A stretch of 64,000 nucleotides of DNA. Origin: Edaphobacter modestus (GTDB taxonomy: Bacteria; Acidobacteriota; Terriglobia; Terriglobales; Acidobacteriaceae). The notes below the pieces were generated by a model, which was given only the letters and a program-made list of their open reading frames with translations, made no database searches and was not told where the DNA came from. Of the stretch, positions 29,769 through 39,474 are shown piece by piece; within the stretch, counting starts at the first letter, position 1, and every line of letters begins with the position of its first letter. The position numbers were made by a program, and so were the translations under genes. Location: contig NZ_SHKW01000001.1 in NCBI RefSeq assembly GCF_004217555.1, positions 1,116,001 through 1,180,000 of the forward strand. Reading direction: 5' to 3'.

Positions 29769-31012
29769 GGAGCCGTACTCCCACTGGTGCTGGCCGCAAT
29801 TTGTTTTGTGGATACGACGATCTTGGAGTTGTCCTGCAACTTATCGAAGCTGCTGTTGGCTAAAACATCTCCCGGATTGATGCCTTCAACCTCGGTCGTG
29901 CCGCCATCGGTCACGCCCTGCTTGATGCTTCGCATGTGAGCGGTGTTGTTTTGAAGAACGTACACATACGATGCCTGGCCGTTATGTTGAATCGCTGAAG
30001 AGGGAATCAAAGTCGCATTGTGCAACGTATTGACAAGCAGCCGTGTATTCACGAATTCGTTAGGGTAGAGAGACGCATCTTTATTGACGAAAGAAGCTCG
30101 AGCCTTTACCGTTCCGGTCGTCGTATCGATTTGATTGTCGAGCGTCAACAGTGTGCCGGACGCAATCTGCTTCTGGGCCGACCGGTCAAAGGCGTCGACC
30201 ACAAGGTTCGTCCTCGCGCGGAGACGAGGCTGGACTTGTTCGAGACTGTCTTCAGGAATGGTAAAGATGACAGTGATCGGCTGTATCTGCGTGATGACCG
30301 CAAGGGTCGTCGCTCCTGTCGCCTGAACGACGTTGCCGGGATCTACCAGACGCAAACCGATCCGACCCGTGATGGGAGCGACGATGTGACAGTAGTCGAC
30401 CTGGATCTGGTCGAACTGAACCGTGCCCTGATCGTCCTTTACGGTTCCCTCGTCCTGCGACACAAGCTTTTCTTGATCATCCAGCGTCTGTTTGGGAATC
30501 GCATTGCGGGCCCACGCAGCACGATATCGATCCAGATCCATCCTGGCCTGCGCCAATACCCCTTCATCCCGTTCCAGAATGCCTTGCGCCTGCAACAGGG
30601 TTGCACGATAAGGGCGCGAATCGATCTCGATCAAAGGATCGCCCTTATGTACCATCTGTCCCTCTTTGTAATGCACTTCGGTCACTATCCCATTCACCTG
30701 GCTCGTAATGGAGGAGGTATAGACAGGCGTCACAGTCCCAATGGCATCGAGATAGACCCCGATATCACCCTTTTGTGCCGCGACAGGGGTTACCGTGGCG
30801 GTTCCTCCAGCGGCACCACGACGTGAGGATGTTGTACGTCTTTTCGTGTCGTCGTGATGCCGCAGCACGAGAAAGAACCCTGCACCGAAGATAAGCAGCA
30901 ATAGAAACCACACGCCAATCCGCATCAATCGCTGGTGAGTTTTTTTTGCGGTAGGGGAAGGTCGGTGGTGATCGGGGCCGATTGTAGAGTGTTCGTTTGG
31001 ATCAACTTGCAA
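29765..31012 (-). CDS. RND periplasmic adaptor, MdtA-like
   Basis: A 415-residue membrane fusion protein. It has an N-terminal cytoplasmic tail, one anchor (about residues 30-50), a lipoyl half-motif ([21 protein letters not shown]), an alpha hairpin, the second lipoyl half ([16 protein letters not shown]) and a beta-barrel region. It bridges permeases and outer-membrane factor. The TTG start has CAGGAG nine bases upstream. It is the first gene of the efflux operon; no local regulator gene is visible. Confidence 0.93.
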   Translation of the reverse strand: MQVDPNEHSTIGPDHHRPSPTAKKTHQRLMRIGVWFLLLLIFGAGFFLVLRHHDDTKRRTTSSRRGAAGGTATVTPVAAQKGDIGVYLDAIGTVTPVYTSSITSQVNGIVTEVHYKEGQMVHKGDPLIEIDSRPYRATLLQAQGILERDEGVLAQARMDLDRYRAAWARNAIPKQTLDDQEKLVSQDEGTVKDDQGTVQFDQIQVDYCHIVAPITGRIGLRLVDPGNVVQATGATTLAVITQIQPITVIFTIPEDSLEQVQPRLRARTNLVVDAFDRSAQKQIASGTLLTLDNQIDTTTGTVKARASFVNKDASLYPNEFVNTRLLVNTLHNATLIPSSAIQHNGQASYVYVLQNNTAHMRSIKQGVTDGGTTEVEGINPGDVLANSSFDKLQDNSKIVVSTKQIAASTSGSTAP

Positions 31013-31411
31013 CGGGTTCTCCTGACCAGGTGTGAAGGGTCAAACAACCCAACAATTCGTCTTTAATAAAAGACACTCAATTCGCCTCTAAGTTGCAGAA
31101 TCCTTCGTACTTTTTGAGACAGCGAGTGCAAGAGTCCGATTTCGAATCATCAACACTTCATATAAATCAAAGGGTTCCGGTATACCTCCGCACAGCTTCC
31201 GCGAAAAGGAGATGATTGCCAAGATCCCGACCTGCTCTGTGATCTGACGTATTCCGATACAGGGTGTGAGCTTTCTGGCCTCGTGGCTATGGCTATGGTG
31301 ATTGAAGAGCTTCATCGAAATGTGGTGGAATAAGAGGACACCCTTCAAGTTGACGGTGCCATTTTGTGAACTTTTCCTTCGAGATCAGTTCCGCAATCAA
31401 GATCTCAGCGC
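31013..31411. other. gene-poor stretch upstream of the efflux operon
   Basis: About 400 bp that probably holds the efflux-operon promoter. A minus-strand frame of 86 codons (31088-31348) is open, but it has no recognisable domain and no good ribosome site, so I do not call it a gene. No operator-like palindrome stands out. Confidence 0.35.
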
Positions 31412-31616
31412 ATGGCGTCTGTGACGTATCTGGATCTCTCAAAGTCGCACAAAGCTGGCGAGCGTACAGCCAGCAGAGTATTGGTGATGACGCCTGGAGG
31501 AGTTGTTTCCGTCCTGAGTATCAACGGGTGGAGCCAATCCTTGAGCTTCCCCACGGCACTGGCCTTTGATCCTGCTGGAAACCTGTATATCGCGGATTTC
31601 ACGAATGGCCGCATCG
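31412..31616 (+). pseudogene. NHL-repeat protein fragment
   Basis: The translation contains one good NHL-type unit (VLVMTPGGVVSVLS, then PTALAFDPAGNLYIADFTN and GRI), the beta-propeller repeat common in large secreted acidobacterial proteins. The rest of the protein is missing on both sides. At about 31614 the similarity stops and transposase sequence begins in another frame, so the fragment was cut by, or rearranged with, the insertion sequence. Confidence 0.6.
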
Positions 31617-31973
31617 GAGAAGAATCGCCAGGGTCCAACCGCCCGCTTCCGCGGCCATCCCTTCGATCGGACCTGCCATGTCCACGGAATCGAACACCGC
31701 CTCACCAAGCCGAACCATCCCTGGACCAACGGACAGGTCCAACGGATGAACCGCACCATCAAGGAAGCCACGGTCAAACGCTTCTTCTACGACACGCACC
31801 AACAACTCAAAGCGCACTTGTCCGCCTACAACTTCGCCAGGAGACTCAAGACCCTCTGTGGCCTCACACCCTACGAAGCCATCTGCAAATGCTGGCAAAC
31901 TGAACCGGATCAATTTACTCTCGATCCCATCCATCAAATGCCGGGACTAAACACCTCCGGACATACGGGGTGA
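31617..31973 (+). mobile_element. IS481-family transposase, 3' remnant
   Basis: The C-terminal third of an integrase-core (DDE) transposase is present: KNRQGPTARFRG, HGIEHRLTKPNHPWTNGQ, MNRTIKEATVKRF, FARRLKTLCGLTPYEAICK and the end HQMPGLNT. The catalytic Glu region is retained, but both upstream Asp residues are missing. In HLSAYNF about four residues usual to the family between HL and AYNF are absent, an in-frame 12-bp deletion. No terminal inverted repeats were identified. It is an inactive relic. Confidence 0.8.
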
Positions 31974-32294
31974 GTTGCTTATAATCTTGGGGGTCGCCAG
32001 GATCCCCAGATCCCTCTCTAAGACCGCCTGATGGTACTCGCCCGCCTCGATGAGCTTGGCATCCGGCTTAGTTGGCACAAGGTCAACGGTGCTCATTGCC
32101 CTCATGCGGGACCAAAACCCCCCGCTACGATCCCGAACTCGCCCGCCCGCTCCCTTTACGGAATTGTGCTGGTCGTCTTTCATCGCAAACTTGGCGAAGG
32201 AGATCTCGTCACGGATGCTACCCGCTAGACCGACGCCCAGTTCCAACAGACACCCGGCCGGACGCGCCGGGACCATTTCATTTACATTGAAAAG
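31974..32294. other. non-coding stretch between IS remnant and sugar kinase
   Basis: Some 320 bp with short open frames on both strands, none with a recognisable product. It may contain the 3' end of the insertion sequence and the promoter of the kinase gene, but I see no clear motif. Confidence 0.35.
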
Positions 32295-33254
32295 ATGATG
32301 AAAACGTCGAAGGTTGACCTGGTCGGCGTCGGGTTGAATGCTACGGATACGGTAATTCCCATCCCCAGCTTCCCCTCCCCAGGTTCCAAGATCGAGTTTC
32401 GCGAAAAGACGATTCTTCCCGGCGGACAGGTTGCTACAACCGTCATCGCGTGTCAGCAATGGGGTCTACAGACGCGCTACGTCGGCAAGCTGGGTGACGA
32501 CAGCGCCGCAAAGCTCCATCGCGACGCCTTCGCGCGTGCGGGAGTCGAGACTCATCTCTTTACGGCAACCGGCTGCGCAAGCCAGCAATCCATCGTCCTC
32601 GTCGACGCCCAGGGGGAACGTACCGTCCTGTCGCGCCGGGACGAAGGTCTCGCGCTGCGTCCCGCGGAACTTAATAGGGAATGGATCGTCAACGCCCGTG
32701 CTCTTCACGTGGACGGCTACGACACCGCAGCAGCGACCGTTGCAGCGCGATGGGCTCGCTCCGCGGGCGTGCCCGTAATCGCGGATCTCGATGAGATCTA
32801 TCCAGAGGTGGACCAGCTCCTCGAAAACATCGACTACCTCATTGTCAGCCGCGACTTTCCCACCCGTCTTACCGGAGAGCCCGTTCTCGAGACTGCGCTG
32901 AGCGTCATGCGTTCGCGTTACGGCTGTCGGCTTGCCGCCGCCACCCTCGGCCACGAGGGCGTCCTTGCCTTCGATGGAAATGAGTTTCACCATGCTGCTG
33001 CCTATTGCGTTCCCGTAGCCGATACCACAGGAGCGGGAGACATCTTTCACGCAGGGTTTATCTTCGGGCTTCTTCAGGACTGGCCTCTCAGCCGTCAGCT
33101 CGACTTCGCCTGTGCCGCCGCCGCGCTCAACTGCACCGCAGTGGGAGCCCGCGGAGGCATCGGAACAATCGAAGAGATCGCCGCCCTGATCGAAGGCAGC
33201 TCCCGATACGCAACCAGCTATGTTTCGCATGCGACCCACCCGGTCGCCCTCTAG
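32295..33254 (+). CDS. PfkB-family carbohydrate kinase
   Basis: A 319-residue ribokinase-fold protein. The N-terminal strand VDLVGVGLNATDTVIP and the GGQVATTVIACQQWG glycine-rich patch bind the sugar. The C-terminal DTTGAGDIFHAGF motif holds the catalytic Asp and anion hole. It phosphorylates a sugar or nucleoside with ATP; the sequence does not say which. Its stop codon overlaps the stop of the convergent gene by a few bases. Confidence 0.9.
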   Translation: MMKTSKVDLVGVGLNATDTVIPIPSFPSPGSKIEFREKTILPGGQVATTVIACQQWGLQTRYVGKLGDDSAAKLHRDAFARAGVETHLFTATGCASQQSIVLVDAQGERTVLSRRDEGLALRPAELNREWIVNARALHVDGYDTAAATVAARWARSAGVPVIADLDEIYPEVDQLLENIDYLIVSRDFPTRLTGEPVLETALSVMRSRYGCRLAAATLGHEGVLAFDGNEFHHAAAYCVPVADTTGAGDIFHAGFIFGLLQDWPLSRQLDFACAAAALNCTAVGARGGIGTIEEIAALIEGSSRYATSYVSHATHPVAL

Positions 33255-33661
33255 CGCCAGCTCACGGCAAGATGCCAACGCATCTCGCGCTGCCTGGTCT
33301 TCCCGAGAACCTGTCTGTACTCCAGCAATTCACCGAGTATCTGCTCTCCCTCCGAGCCTAGCTGCTGTGGCTCGTGCTCAAGCGCGCCGATCAACGCCTC
33401 CACGCTCGCCAAACCATCGCTCGCCGTATACCACTGCGGCGGCGGAAGTCGATGCATCAGCTCCCGATTCCCCGCGCCTTCTTCAATCAAAAGCGACATC
33501 GAGTTCTCGTCCGCGGAAAAAAACTCGATCAGCGGTCGAACTCCGAGGCGGAGAGCAAGCTTCTCCAGGGCGTCCTCGTTGCGAGCCAGGGCGCGCCCGT
33601 TCACGAAGATATCGAAGCCCGGATCTTCTCCTTCAACCACGATGTACATCGAGGCAGCCAT
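33251..33661 (-). CDS. conserved-looking small protein of unknown function
   Basis: I do not recognise this 136-residue protein. It is acidic and soluble with no signal peptide. It begins MAASMYIVVEGEDPGFDIFV and has an IEFFSADENS segment. The composition is that of a normal globular protein and the codon pattern suits its neighbours. It is convergent to the sugar kinase with touching stop codons, and no partner gene is obvious. Confidence 0.65.
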   Translation of the reverse strand: MAASMYIVVEGEDPGFDIFVNGRALARNEDALEKLALRLGVRPLIEFFSADENSMSLLIEEGAGNRELMHRLPPPQWYTASDGLASVEALIGALEHEPQQLGSEGEQILGELLEYRQVLGKTRQREMRWHLAVSWR

Positions 33662-33757
33662 GATTCGCAGTGTATCTCCAACGTGGTGTGTGCGAAAAGA
33701 ACCTGGCTTGGAACACCCGATGTTTGATCCCCTTCTTGCAATCGAGTGCCACCCGGC

Positions 33758-36598
33758 TCAACGGCAGAAATAGTCGATCACGACCTTTCCAGAGATTGCG
33801 AGACCTGAAGTAATATCAAACCCCGCCACGCTCTCGCCTCCGCTACCGATGCCGAAGAATGCTGTGCCGCCATTCTGCGTGGCCGTACATACCTCTCCGG
33901 CTTCCAGCCTTGCCTGAACGCGAACGATCTTCCCTGCAGCCGCGTTTCTGTTGGAAGCCAGTTCGATCCGGCCACGCTCGGCACTGCATCGGTATCCAGC
34001 GGCGCAGCTGATGCTTCCGCCAGCATTGGCCACTGCCACCGTGAAGCTTGCGGCCACTGGCGTGGAAGCGGAAGAGGGCGGTGGCTCAGCGTTCCCCCTG
34101 TTGCCCAGCTTCGGAATATAGTACCCAGCCTCCGGAACGATCGTGTAGGTTGGCTCCGCTGCGCTGCCAGACTGCTGCACCGTCAATCCATTGCCTCCAC
34201 GCCAATGAATCGAAGCGATACAGGGTGCGCCCTGCGGCTGGGACCTGCCGGAGACAAGAACGTGGTCCTTCACTCCGAGACAATCATTGTCCCCGGTCTT
34301 CGGAAGAGACAGCTTGTCGATACTGGCGCCCTCTACCTGAAGTCTCTTCGAAGTGAGCGCGTCCGCTTTGAAGGCCGCCGTACTCACCGTGCTCGTCGCC
34401 GGATCGTAGGAGATATATCCGTTCTGCATAACGAACAACGCGTAGGGAGCAGGATGATCGCACCCAAGGGAATCGCAGCCCACGCGGAAAAGCACACCGC
34501 CGTTCATCGGCGCACTGTCAATACGGTTCAGAATCCCATACGGTCCACGATGGGTCGTCCAGATGATCGGGTCCAGGGTGCCGCCACATCCCATGTAAAG
34601 CTTGCATGGATTGGTGTTGACCCATGTCGAGGGACGGAAGTTGGCGGAGATTCCCGCCCCTCGAAACGTCCAGAGCTCGCCACGGGAATCGGCTCCGCTG
34701 GGCGGCGTATGCTGTGTTACCCCGGTTGTACGAAAGCGCATCTGGAAGCTGGGATTGTGAGGATTCTCGATAATGTCTCCGGCCTCCCATGCCACAGTGT
34801 TTGGCTCCAACGAAACCCCCTCTGGAGTCTGCGGTGCCAGAATCTCCGCCCCCGGATAGAGATGGAATCCGTAGGAGCTTGCCGGAAGATCTATCGTCGC
34901 TGAAGCAGAGGTCGCGTCCGGACCGGGCTGCTTCCAGCTTACGGAGACATTTTGTCCGCCCACATAGACCGGCGAGGACACCGTCCCGTTGAAGCTGGGA
35001 TTAGCAGCATCGGCGATCACCACAGAAGGTGCCTGGTTGTAGAGGAAAGATGTATTCGCTCTCGCAAAGTTCGCCGTCACAACGCCCCCCTTTCTTACCA
35101 GTTGTTTCAACGGTACCGGTGCGGAATAGAGCTTGATTCCGTTCTGACGAACCGATCCGTTCACATTCCACACGTAAGCAATATGCTCGGGATCAGTAGC
35201 CCCTACAATCGCGTAGCTGGTCCGAAAACCATCCCGAGCTAAATTCCTGTCGAGGCTAAGGTAATCGCCGCAGACGCTCCCCTGCCATAACGACGAAGGA
35301 TTGCTGGGGTCGGTCTCCGCTGTAGGATTGGGATTCTTGTGAATCACGGTAACTCTCTGCCTCTGCCCTGCGGGAGGCTCCACCGCCGTAATCGAAACAT
35401 GTTCCGGATACCAGCCTCCAGCAAGGCAGGCCACTCCCGGCTTGAACGATCCACTCGTAAGTTTGATCTCGAGCGTGATGGTCTCGGGAATGTTCGCGAC
35501 TGCGATGATGGGAAGCGGCGTCTGAATAATACCGATTCCGGTTGAGGCGGTCAGATGCTGCTCTCCCGCAAGGCTCACCGGAAGGACATGGACGGATGTT
35601 CCGTCCACCAGAGCATCGACTCCCGAAACCGTCCCCGACAGTCTTCCCTTGGTGATATCGAGCAGAAATGCACCGTCGGTTGTTGTCTCCTGTCCGGAGC
35701 TGAACACGACAGGAAGAACGGTCGCTCCCGCCGTAGCGCCCTTGCCAACGGTTCCGTGAAAGTAGGCGTCACTCTCGCCACCCTGCCGTGTATCCACGGT
35801 AAAACCCTCATCGGACTGCGCCGTGCTTCCGCCATCGGTATACCCATATACGTAATCGCCGCATGCCACGTCACCCGTTCCGTGCTTGTGACACCACAGA
35901 GTGTTTGCTTGGGCGATTCCGCGGCTGTTGAAAACGACCTCCTGATGACGATCCTTCTGTACTCCCCAACCGCCATGGTTGCCCCAGCTGTAGCTCGGCG
36001 CGCTGAACGTCGAAAACGTATAGTGCGCATCCTGTTCGAGGGGAAGAAAATTATCGTAGGTGAATAACCCGATATCCGAGGAGAGATGCCGCCTGAAGTA
36101 GTTCAGATTGTTGTGAAACACATCCACCTTCTGATCGCTGCGAAAGCTCGCCTTCGCTCCACAATCCGTACGCAGGGCCGTTCCACCATCGCTGATCGGA
36201 GAGACGTCGGGATGAGAAAACGCTGCCGTAAAAGAGACCGGCGTCGCGGCTAATACCGTCAAGGTGGCGTCGTTGAGATATGTGGCTCGGTTCAGCTTCA
36301 GGATATGAACCTGTTGTGCAGCTGAGAGATGGTTGATCCCGCTGAAGGTAACGACGTTCTTCTCGATCTTCAGCGACGAGATCAGTGCGACGCAGTTCAG
36401 GGACACAATTTCATCGGGTATCCCCTCGGCTCGAATCGAGCCTGCCAGCGGTGAGACTCCGGCCATGGAAGGAGGAGGAATTTGAATACTCCCCGGCGCC
36501 TCTCTTCCCGGCACAGATTCGTTCGCAGTCTGCCCGAACAGCAGAGTGACAGAACACAATCCCAGCAGCAGGGTCGATCCAATCATTCTCAAATGCAT
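33758..36598 (-). CDS. large secreted orphan protein
   Basis: A 946-residue protein with a clear signal peptide (MIGSTLLLGLCSVTLLFGQ) and GAGGGG before the ATG. The mature part is rich in Gly, Ser, Thr and Asn with short beta-type segments, several Cys pairs (for example ISCAAGYRCSAE near the end) and no membrane segment. A C-terminal region of about 110 residues after a Pro/Ser linker (EPPPSSASTPVAAS) seems a separate beta domain ending GKVVIDYFCR. I recognise no family. It is likely extracellular or cell-surface. The divergent HAD gene begins 85 bp away. Confidence 0.8.
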   Translation of the reverse strand: MHLRMIGSTLLLGLCSVTLLFGQTANESVPGREAPGSIQIPPPSMAGVSPLAGSIRAEGIPDEIVSLNCVALISSLKIEKNVVTFSGINHLSAAQQVHILKLNRATYLNDATLTVLAATPVSFTAAFSHPDVSPISDGGTALRTDCGAKASFRSDQKVDVFHNNLNYFRRHLSSDIGLFTYDNFLPLEQDAHYTFSTFSAPSYSWGNHGGWGVQKDRHQEVVFNSRGIAQANTLWCHKHGTGDVACGDYVYGYTDGGSTAQSDEGFTVDTRQGGESDAYFHGTVGKGATAGATVLPVVFSSGQETTTDGAFLLDITKGRLSGTVSGVDALVDGTSVHVLPVSLAGEQHLTASTGIGIIQTPLPIIAVANIPETITLEIKLTSGSFKPGVACLAGGWYPEHVSITAVEPPAGQRQRVTVIHKNPNPTAETDPSNPSSLWQGSVCGDYLSLDRNLARDGFRTSYAIVGATDPEHIAYVWNVNGSVRQNGIKLYSAPVPLKQLVRKGGVVTANFARANTSFLYNQAPSVVIADAANPSFNGTVSSPVYVGGQNVSVSWKQPGPDATSASATIDLPASSYGFHLYPGAEILAPQTPEGVSLEPNTVAWEAGDIIENPHNPSFQMRFRTTGVTQHTPPSGADSRGELWTFRGAGISANFRPSTWVNTNPCKLYMGCGGTLDPIIWTTHRGPYGILNRIDSAPMNGGVLFRVGCDSLGCDHPAPYALFVMQNGYISYDPATSTVSTAAFKADALTSKRLQVEGASIDKLSLPKTGDNDCLGVKDHVLVSGRSQPQGAPCIASIHWRGGNGLTVQQSGSAAEPTYTIVPEAGYYIPKLGNRGNAEPPPSSASTPVAASFTVAVANAGGSISCAAGYRCSAERGRIELASNRNAAAGKIVRVQARLEAGEVCTATQNGGTAFFGIGSGGESVAGFDITSGLAISGKVVIDYFCR

Positions 36599-36683
36599 AG
36601 GTACCCCTCTACAGGATAGGACAGCGCGGGGTTGCTGCCTCCTGTCGAAGATTCTCCAGCGCCGAACTCTTTATAATGACCAT

Positions 36684-37406
36684 GTGGCACACTCCTCGCA
36701 GCACTCACGACGATCCCCGGGCCATACCCTGCTGATCGATGCCGACGATACCTTATGGGAAAACAACGTCTATTTTGAGCGCGCCATCGCCGCCTTCATC
36801 TCCTATCTCGATCACAAGGTGCATACCGCGGCGGAGGTCCGCGAACACCTCAATCACTGCGAACATGCAACGATTGCCGCCCATGGTTATGGTCTTCGAA
36901 GCTTCCGCCGTTCCCTTGTTAATTGCTTCGAACAGCTCTCCGGCTCCTCCGTCACCGACGAACAGCACCGGCGTATCCACGGGTTTGCCGACTTGATCGC
37001 GCATCACGAGATTGAACTGCTTCCCGGGGTCTCCGAAACTCTCGCCGAACTCTCAACCCGCCACCGGCTCATCCTCGTCACGAAGGGTGATCCCACGGAA
37101 CAAACCGGAAAGCTCGAGCGCTCAGGTCTCGCGCCTAACTTCAGTGCTGTAGAAGTTCTCCCTGAAAAGCACGACCAGGCTTATCTCGCGCTCTCCGCAC
37201 ATCATCGGTGCGATGCAGCCTGCACATGGATGATAGGAAACAGTCCGCGCTCCGATATCAATCCCGCGCTCGCAGCCGGTCTTCATGCGATCTTCATTCC
37301 GCACAGCTTCACCTGGATTCTGGAACACGAGACCGTGCAACAACCTCCAGCAGGGCAGCATCTGCTCGAACTGGCTGCCTTCTCCGAGCTGCTGAACCAC
37401 TTCTGA
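36684..37406 (+). CDS. HAD-superfamily hydrolase
   Basis: The HAD nucleophile motif reads LLIDADDTLWENN, a variant (DADDT) seen in a subgroup of phosphatases. It is followed by a helical cap, ILVTKGDP as motif II, the Lys region LPEKHDQ, and IGNSPRSDI as the acidic motif. The GTG at 36684 is chosen because it stands just before the domain. An open frame continues upstream into the opposite gene but lacks support. About 240 residues. The substrate is unknown. Confidence 0.82.
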   Translation: MAHSSQHSRRSPGHTLLIDADDTLWENNVYFERAIAAFISYLDHKVHTAAEVREHLNHCEHATIAAHGYGLRSFRRSLVNCFEQLSGSSVTDEQHRRIHGFADLIAHHEIELLPGVSETLAELSTRHRLILVTKGDPTEQTGKLERSGLAPNFSAVEVLPEKHDQAYLALSAHHRCDAACTWMIGNSPRSDINPALAAGLHAIFIPHSFTWILEHETVQQPPAGQHLLELAAFSELLNHF

Positions 37407-37450
37407 CATCTGGGTCTATTTTCTTGCTTTGCGCATCTAATCGGTAGATC

Positions 37451-38017
37451 ATGTCGCCTGCCATCGCCAACCTCAGCAGCCAGCGGAACCGCTTCCTCGC
37501 CTTCGTCCAGCGAAGGGTACACGACCGTGCCGCGGCCGAAGACATTCTTCAGGCCTCCTATGCACGTGCCTTCTCCCGGGCAGGCGCTCTCAATGCAGAT
37601 GAGTCGGCAGAGGCCTGGTTCTTCCGTATCCTGCGCAATGCCGTCATCGACCACTATCGCCACCAAGCCGTCGAAACGCGCTCCTTCGCATCTCTGACTC
37701 CCGAGACCGAGCTACCGTCGTTCGTACCCGATCCAGCTCCGGCAAAGATCTGCGGCTGCGTTCATGACGTACTCGAGCAGCTTCCAGCCTCTTACAGCGA
37801 AATTCTGCGGAAGGTCGACCTGGAGGAAGCTCCCCTCGATTCCTTCGCACAACAATCGGGAATCACATCCGGAAATGCAGCCGTACGCGCTCATCGAGCT
37901 CGACGCGCCCTTCGGAAGCAGCTCTCCCACCATTGCGGAGCCTGCGCGCAAACCTCCTGCCTGGATTGCAACTGCCGGCACAACTCCCCACAGACGGCTG
38001 CAACGTCCGGGCATTGA
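37451..38017 (+). CDS. ECF-type RNA polymerase sigma factor with Cys-rich tail
   Basis: A 188-residue sigma-70 family protein. Region 2 (FVQRRVHDRAAAEDILQ through AWFFRILRNAVIDHYR) and region 4 (LEQLPASYSEILRKVDLEE ending in RAHRARRALRKQL) are both present. The last 35 residues carry HHCGACAQTSCLDCNC, a possible metal-binding tail. It would direct transcription of a small regulon in response to a signal sensed by an anti-sigma factor or by the tail itself. No anti-sigma gene lies next to it; a HAD gene ends 44 bp upstream. Confidence 0.88.
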   Translation: MSPAIANLSSQRNRFLAFVQRRVHDRAAAEDILQASYARAFSRAGALNADESAEAWFFRILRNAVIDHYRHQAVETRSFASLTPETELPSFVPDPAPAKICGCVHDVLEQLPASYSEILRKVDLEEAPLDSFAQQSGITSGNAAVRAHRARRALRKQLSHHCGACAQTSCLDCNCRHNSPQTAATSGH

Positions 38018-38048
38018 TCTCTATCCGCCCGAAGATCAAAGTGAGCGA

Positions 38049-39170
38049 TTACTTCTCATCGGCATAGATCTTCACCTCGATCGCCCCACCCTCGACTACT
38101 CGTCCGCGATACATCCCAGGAGTATTGAAGCTCCATGCCAGCTGCCCATCCGGCGCAACTGCGATCACGCCGCCATCACCGTGGATCGCCCCCAGTTCCT
38201 TCTGCACCACCTCGTCGGCTGCGTCCTGAAGCTTCATGCCCTTGTACTGCACCAGCGAGCAGATCGTTCGCGCGACCGTAAGCCGGATGAAGTACTCGCC
38301 GGTTCCCGTCGCCGACACCGCGCAGGACTGGTTCGAAGCGTACGTTCCCGCGCCGATAATCGGCGAATCCCCGACTCTCCCCCATCGCTTCGCCTGCGTC
38401 CCTCCCGTTGAGGTTCCCGCGGCAATATTTCCGTTTCGATCCAGAGCCACCACTCCAACCGTCCCGTATTTGTGCGCATCCGGAGGCTCAATCTCCGCCA
38501 GCCCCCCGGACGGCGCCGGAGGTACGCCTTGCGGTCTCGCCGGCACCGGCGCGCCCTCCTTCTTCAACTGCCGGATCAGGCTCTGCCATCTTCGTTCCGT
38601 GAAGAAGTAACTTGGGTCCACCTGCTCAAGCCCCACGCTGGCGGCAAACTGATCCGCGCCAGCACCAATCAACATCACGTGGGGCGACTTCTCCATCACC
38701 GCCCGCGCCAGCGAGATAGGATGCCGTGTCCGCGTCACCCCCGCCGCCGCCCCAGCCTTCATCGTCGCCCCGTCCATCACCGCCGAATCCAGTTCGTTCT
38801 TGCCTTCGGCAGTGAAGACAGCGCCTCTACCGGCATTGAAAAGCGGATCGTCCTCCATCAGCCTGATCGCAGCCTCGACCGCATCCACCGAACTGCCGCC
38901 TTTATCGAGCACATCTGCCGCCCCCTGGATAGCCGCCCTCAGGGAAGCCCGATACGCCGCATCCGTCTCCGCACTCATCGATCTGCGCTCAATGACACCC
39001 GCGCCTCCATGCAGCACAATCGCCCACTTGTGCTTCGCCTCCGCAGCCGCTGCTCCCCCCGCAGCTGCGCTCGAAGCAGCCATCACCCTCTCCGTCTGCA
39101 CCGCCCCTGAACCACCGGCAAAAATCGTCGCCGCAATCACGCCAATCCGAAGCCCTGTCCGCATACGCAT
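38049..39170 (-). CDS. secreted isoaspartyl peptidase/L-asparaginase (Ntn-hydrolase)
   Basis: This 373-residue precursor has a signal peptide followed by the plant-type asparaginase fold. It starts with WAIVLHGGAGVIE, then NAGRGAVFT, and the autoprocessing site lies before the catalytic Thr of HKYGTVGVVALD. GTSTGGTQAKRWGRVGDSPI and GTYASNQSCAVSATGTGE follow as substrate-binding loops. It should self-cleave into alpha and beta subunits and hydrolyse isoaspartyl dipeptides or asparagine in the periplasm. AGGTGAG precedes the ATG. Confidence 0.93.
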   Translation of the reverse strand: MRMRTGLRIGVIAATIFAGGSGAVQTERVMAASSAAAGGAAAAEAKHKWAIVLHGGAGVIERRSMSAETDAAYRASLRAAIQGAADVLDKGGSSVDAVEAAIRLMEDDPLFNAGRGAVFTAEGKNELDSAVMDGATMKAGAAAGVTRTRHPISLARAVMEKSPHVMLIGAGADQFAASVGLEQVDPSYFFTERRWQSLIRQLKKEGAPVPARPQGVPPAPSGGLAEIEPPDAHKYGTVGVVALDRNGNIAAGTSTGGTQAKRWGRVGDSPIIGAGTYASNQSCAVSATGTGEYFIRLTVARTICSLVQYKGMKLQDAADEVVQKELGAIHGDGGVIAVAPDGQLAWSFNTPGMYRGRVVEGGAIEVKIYADEK

Positions 39171-39298
39171 CGCTCACCTGTCGCAAATCGAAGAAATTGG
39201 AGGAGCCATGAGTCTACCGTCTCGACTTCCCCACCGCATCCACTTCGAAGAGCAATTCCCTGTGGCACTTAGACATGCAAAAAGGGGCTGCGGAATGC

Positions 39299-39304
39299 TA
39301 TACT
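39299..39304 (+). promoter_or_regulatory. possible -10 element for tRNA-Leu/secG
   Basis: TATACT stands about 53 bp before tRNA-Leu. No matching -35 hexamer lies at 16-18 bp spacing (TTAGAC at 39269 is too far), so this is tentative. Confidence 0.3.
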
Positions 39305-39356
39305 ACGTTTCGGATTGCTCACCGCTCTTTACTGGCACCTGCAGTGCAGAGCCTAT

Positions 39357-39441
39357 GCGGAGGTGGCGAAATTGGCAGACGCACAAGCTTGAGGTGCTTG
39401 CGCCGCAAGGCATAGGGGTTCAAGTCCCCTCCTCCGCACCA
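39357..39441 (+). tRNA. tRNA-Leu (anticodon GAG)
   Basis: The acceptor stem GCGGAGG pairs with CCTCCGC. The anticodon stem is CAAGC/GCTTG with loop TTGAGGT and anticodon GAG at 39391-39393. A long variable arm as in class II tRNAs, a GGTTCAAGTCC T arm and an encoded CCA end are present. secG follows 33 bp later. Confidence 0.97.
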
Positions 39442-39474
39442 ATCCAAAACATTCCTCGGAAGGCACTGTTCCCG

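Noticed and set aside
31088..31348. 86-codon minus-strand frame
   Set aside because: No domain, no ribosome site, and it lies in a decayed region.
31947..32459. 170-codon minus-strand frame
   Set aside because: It runs antisense into the sugar kinase and resembles nothing known.
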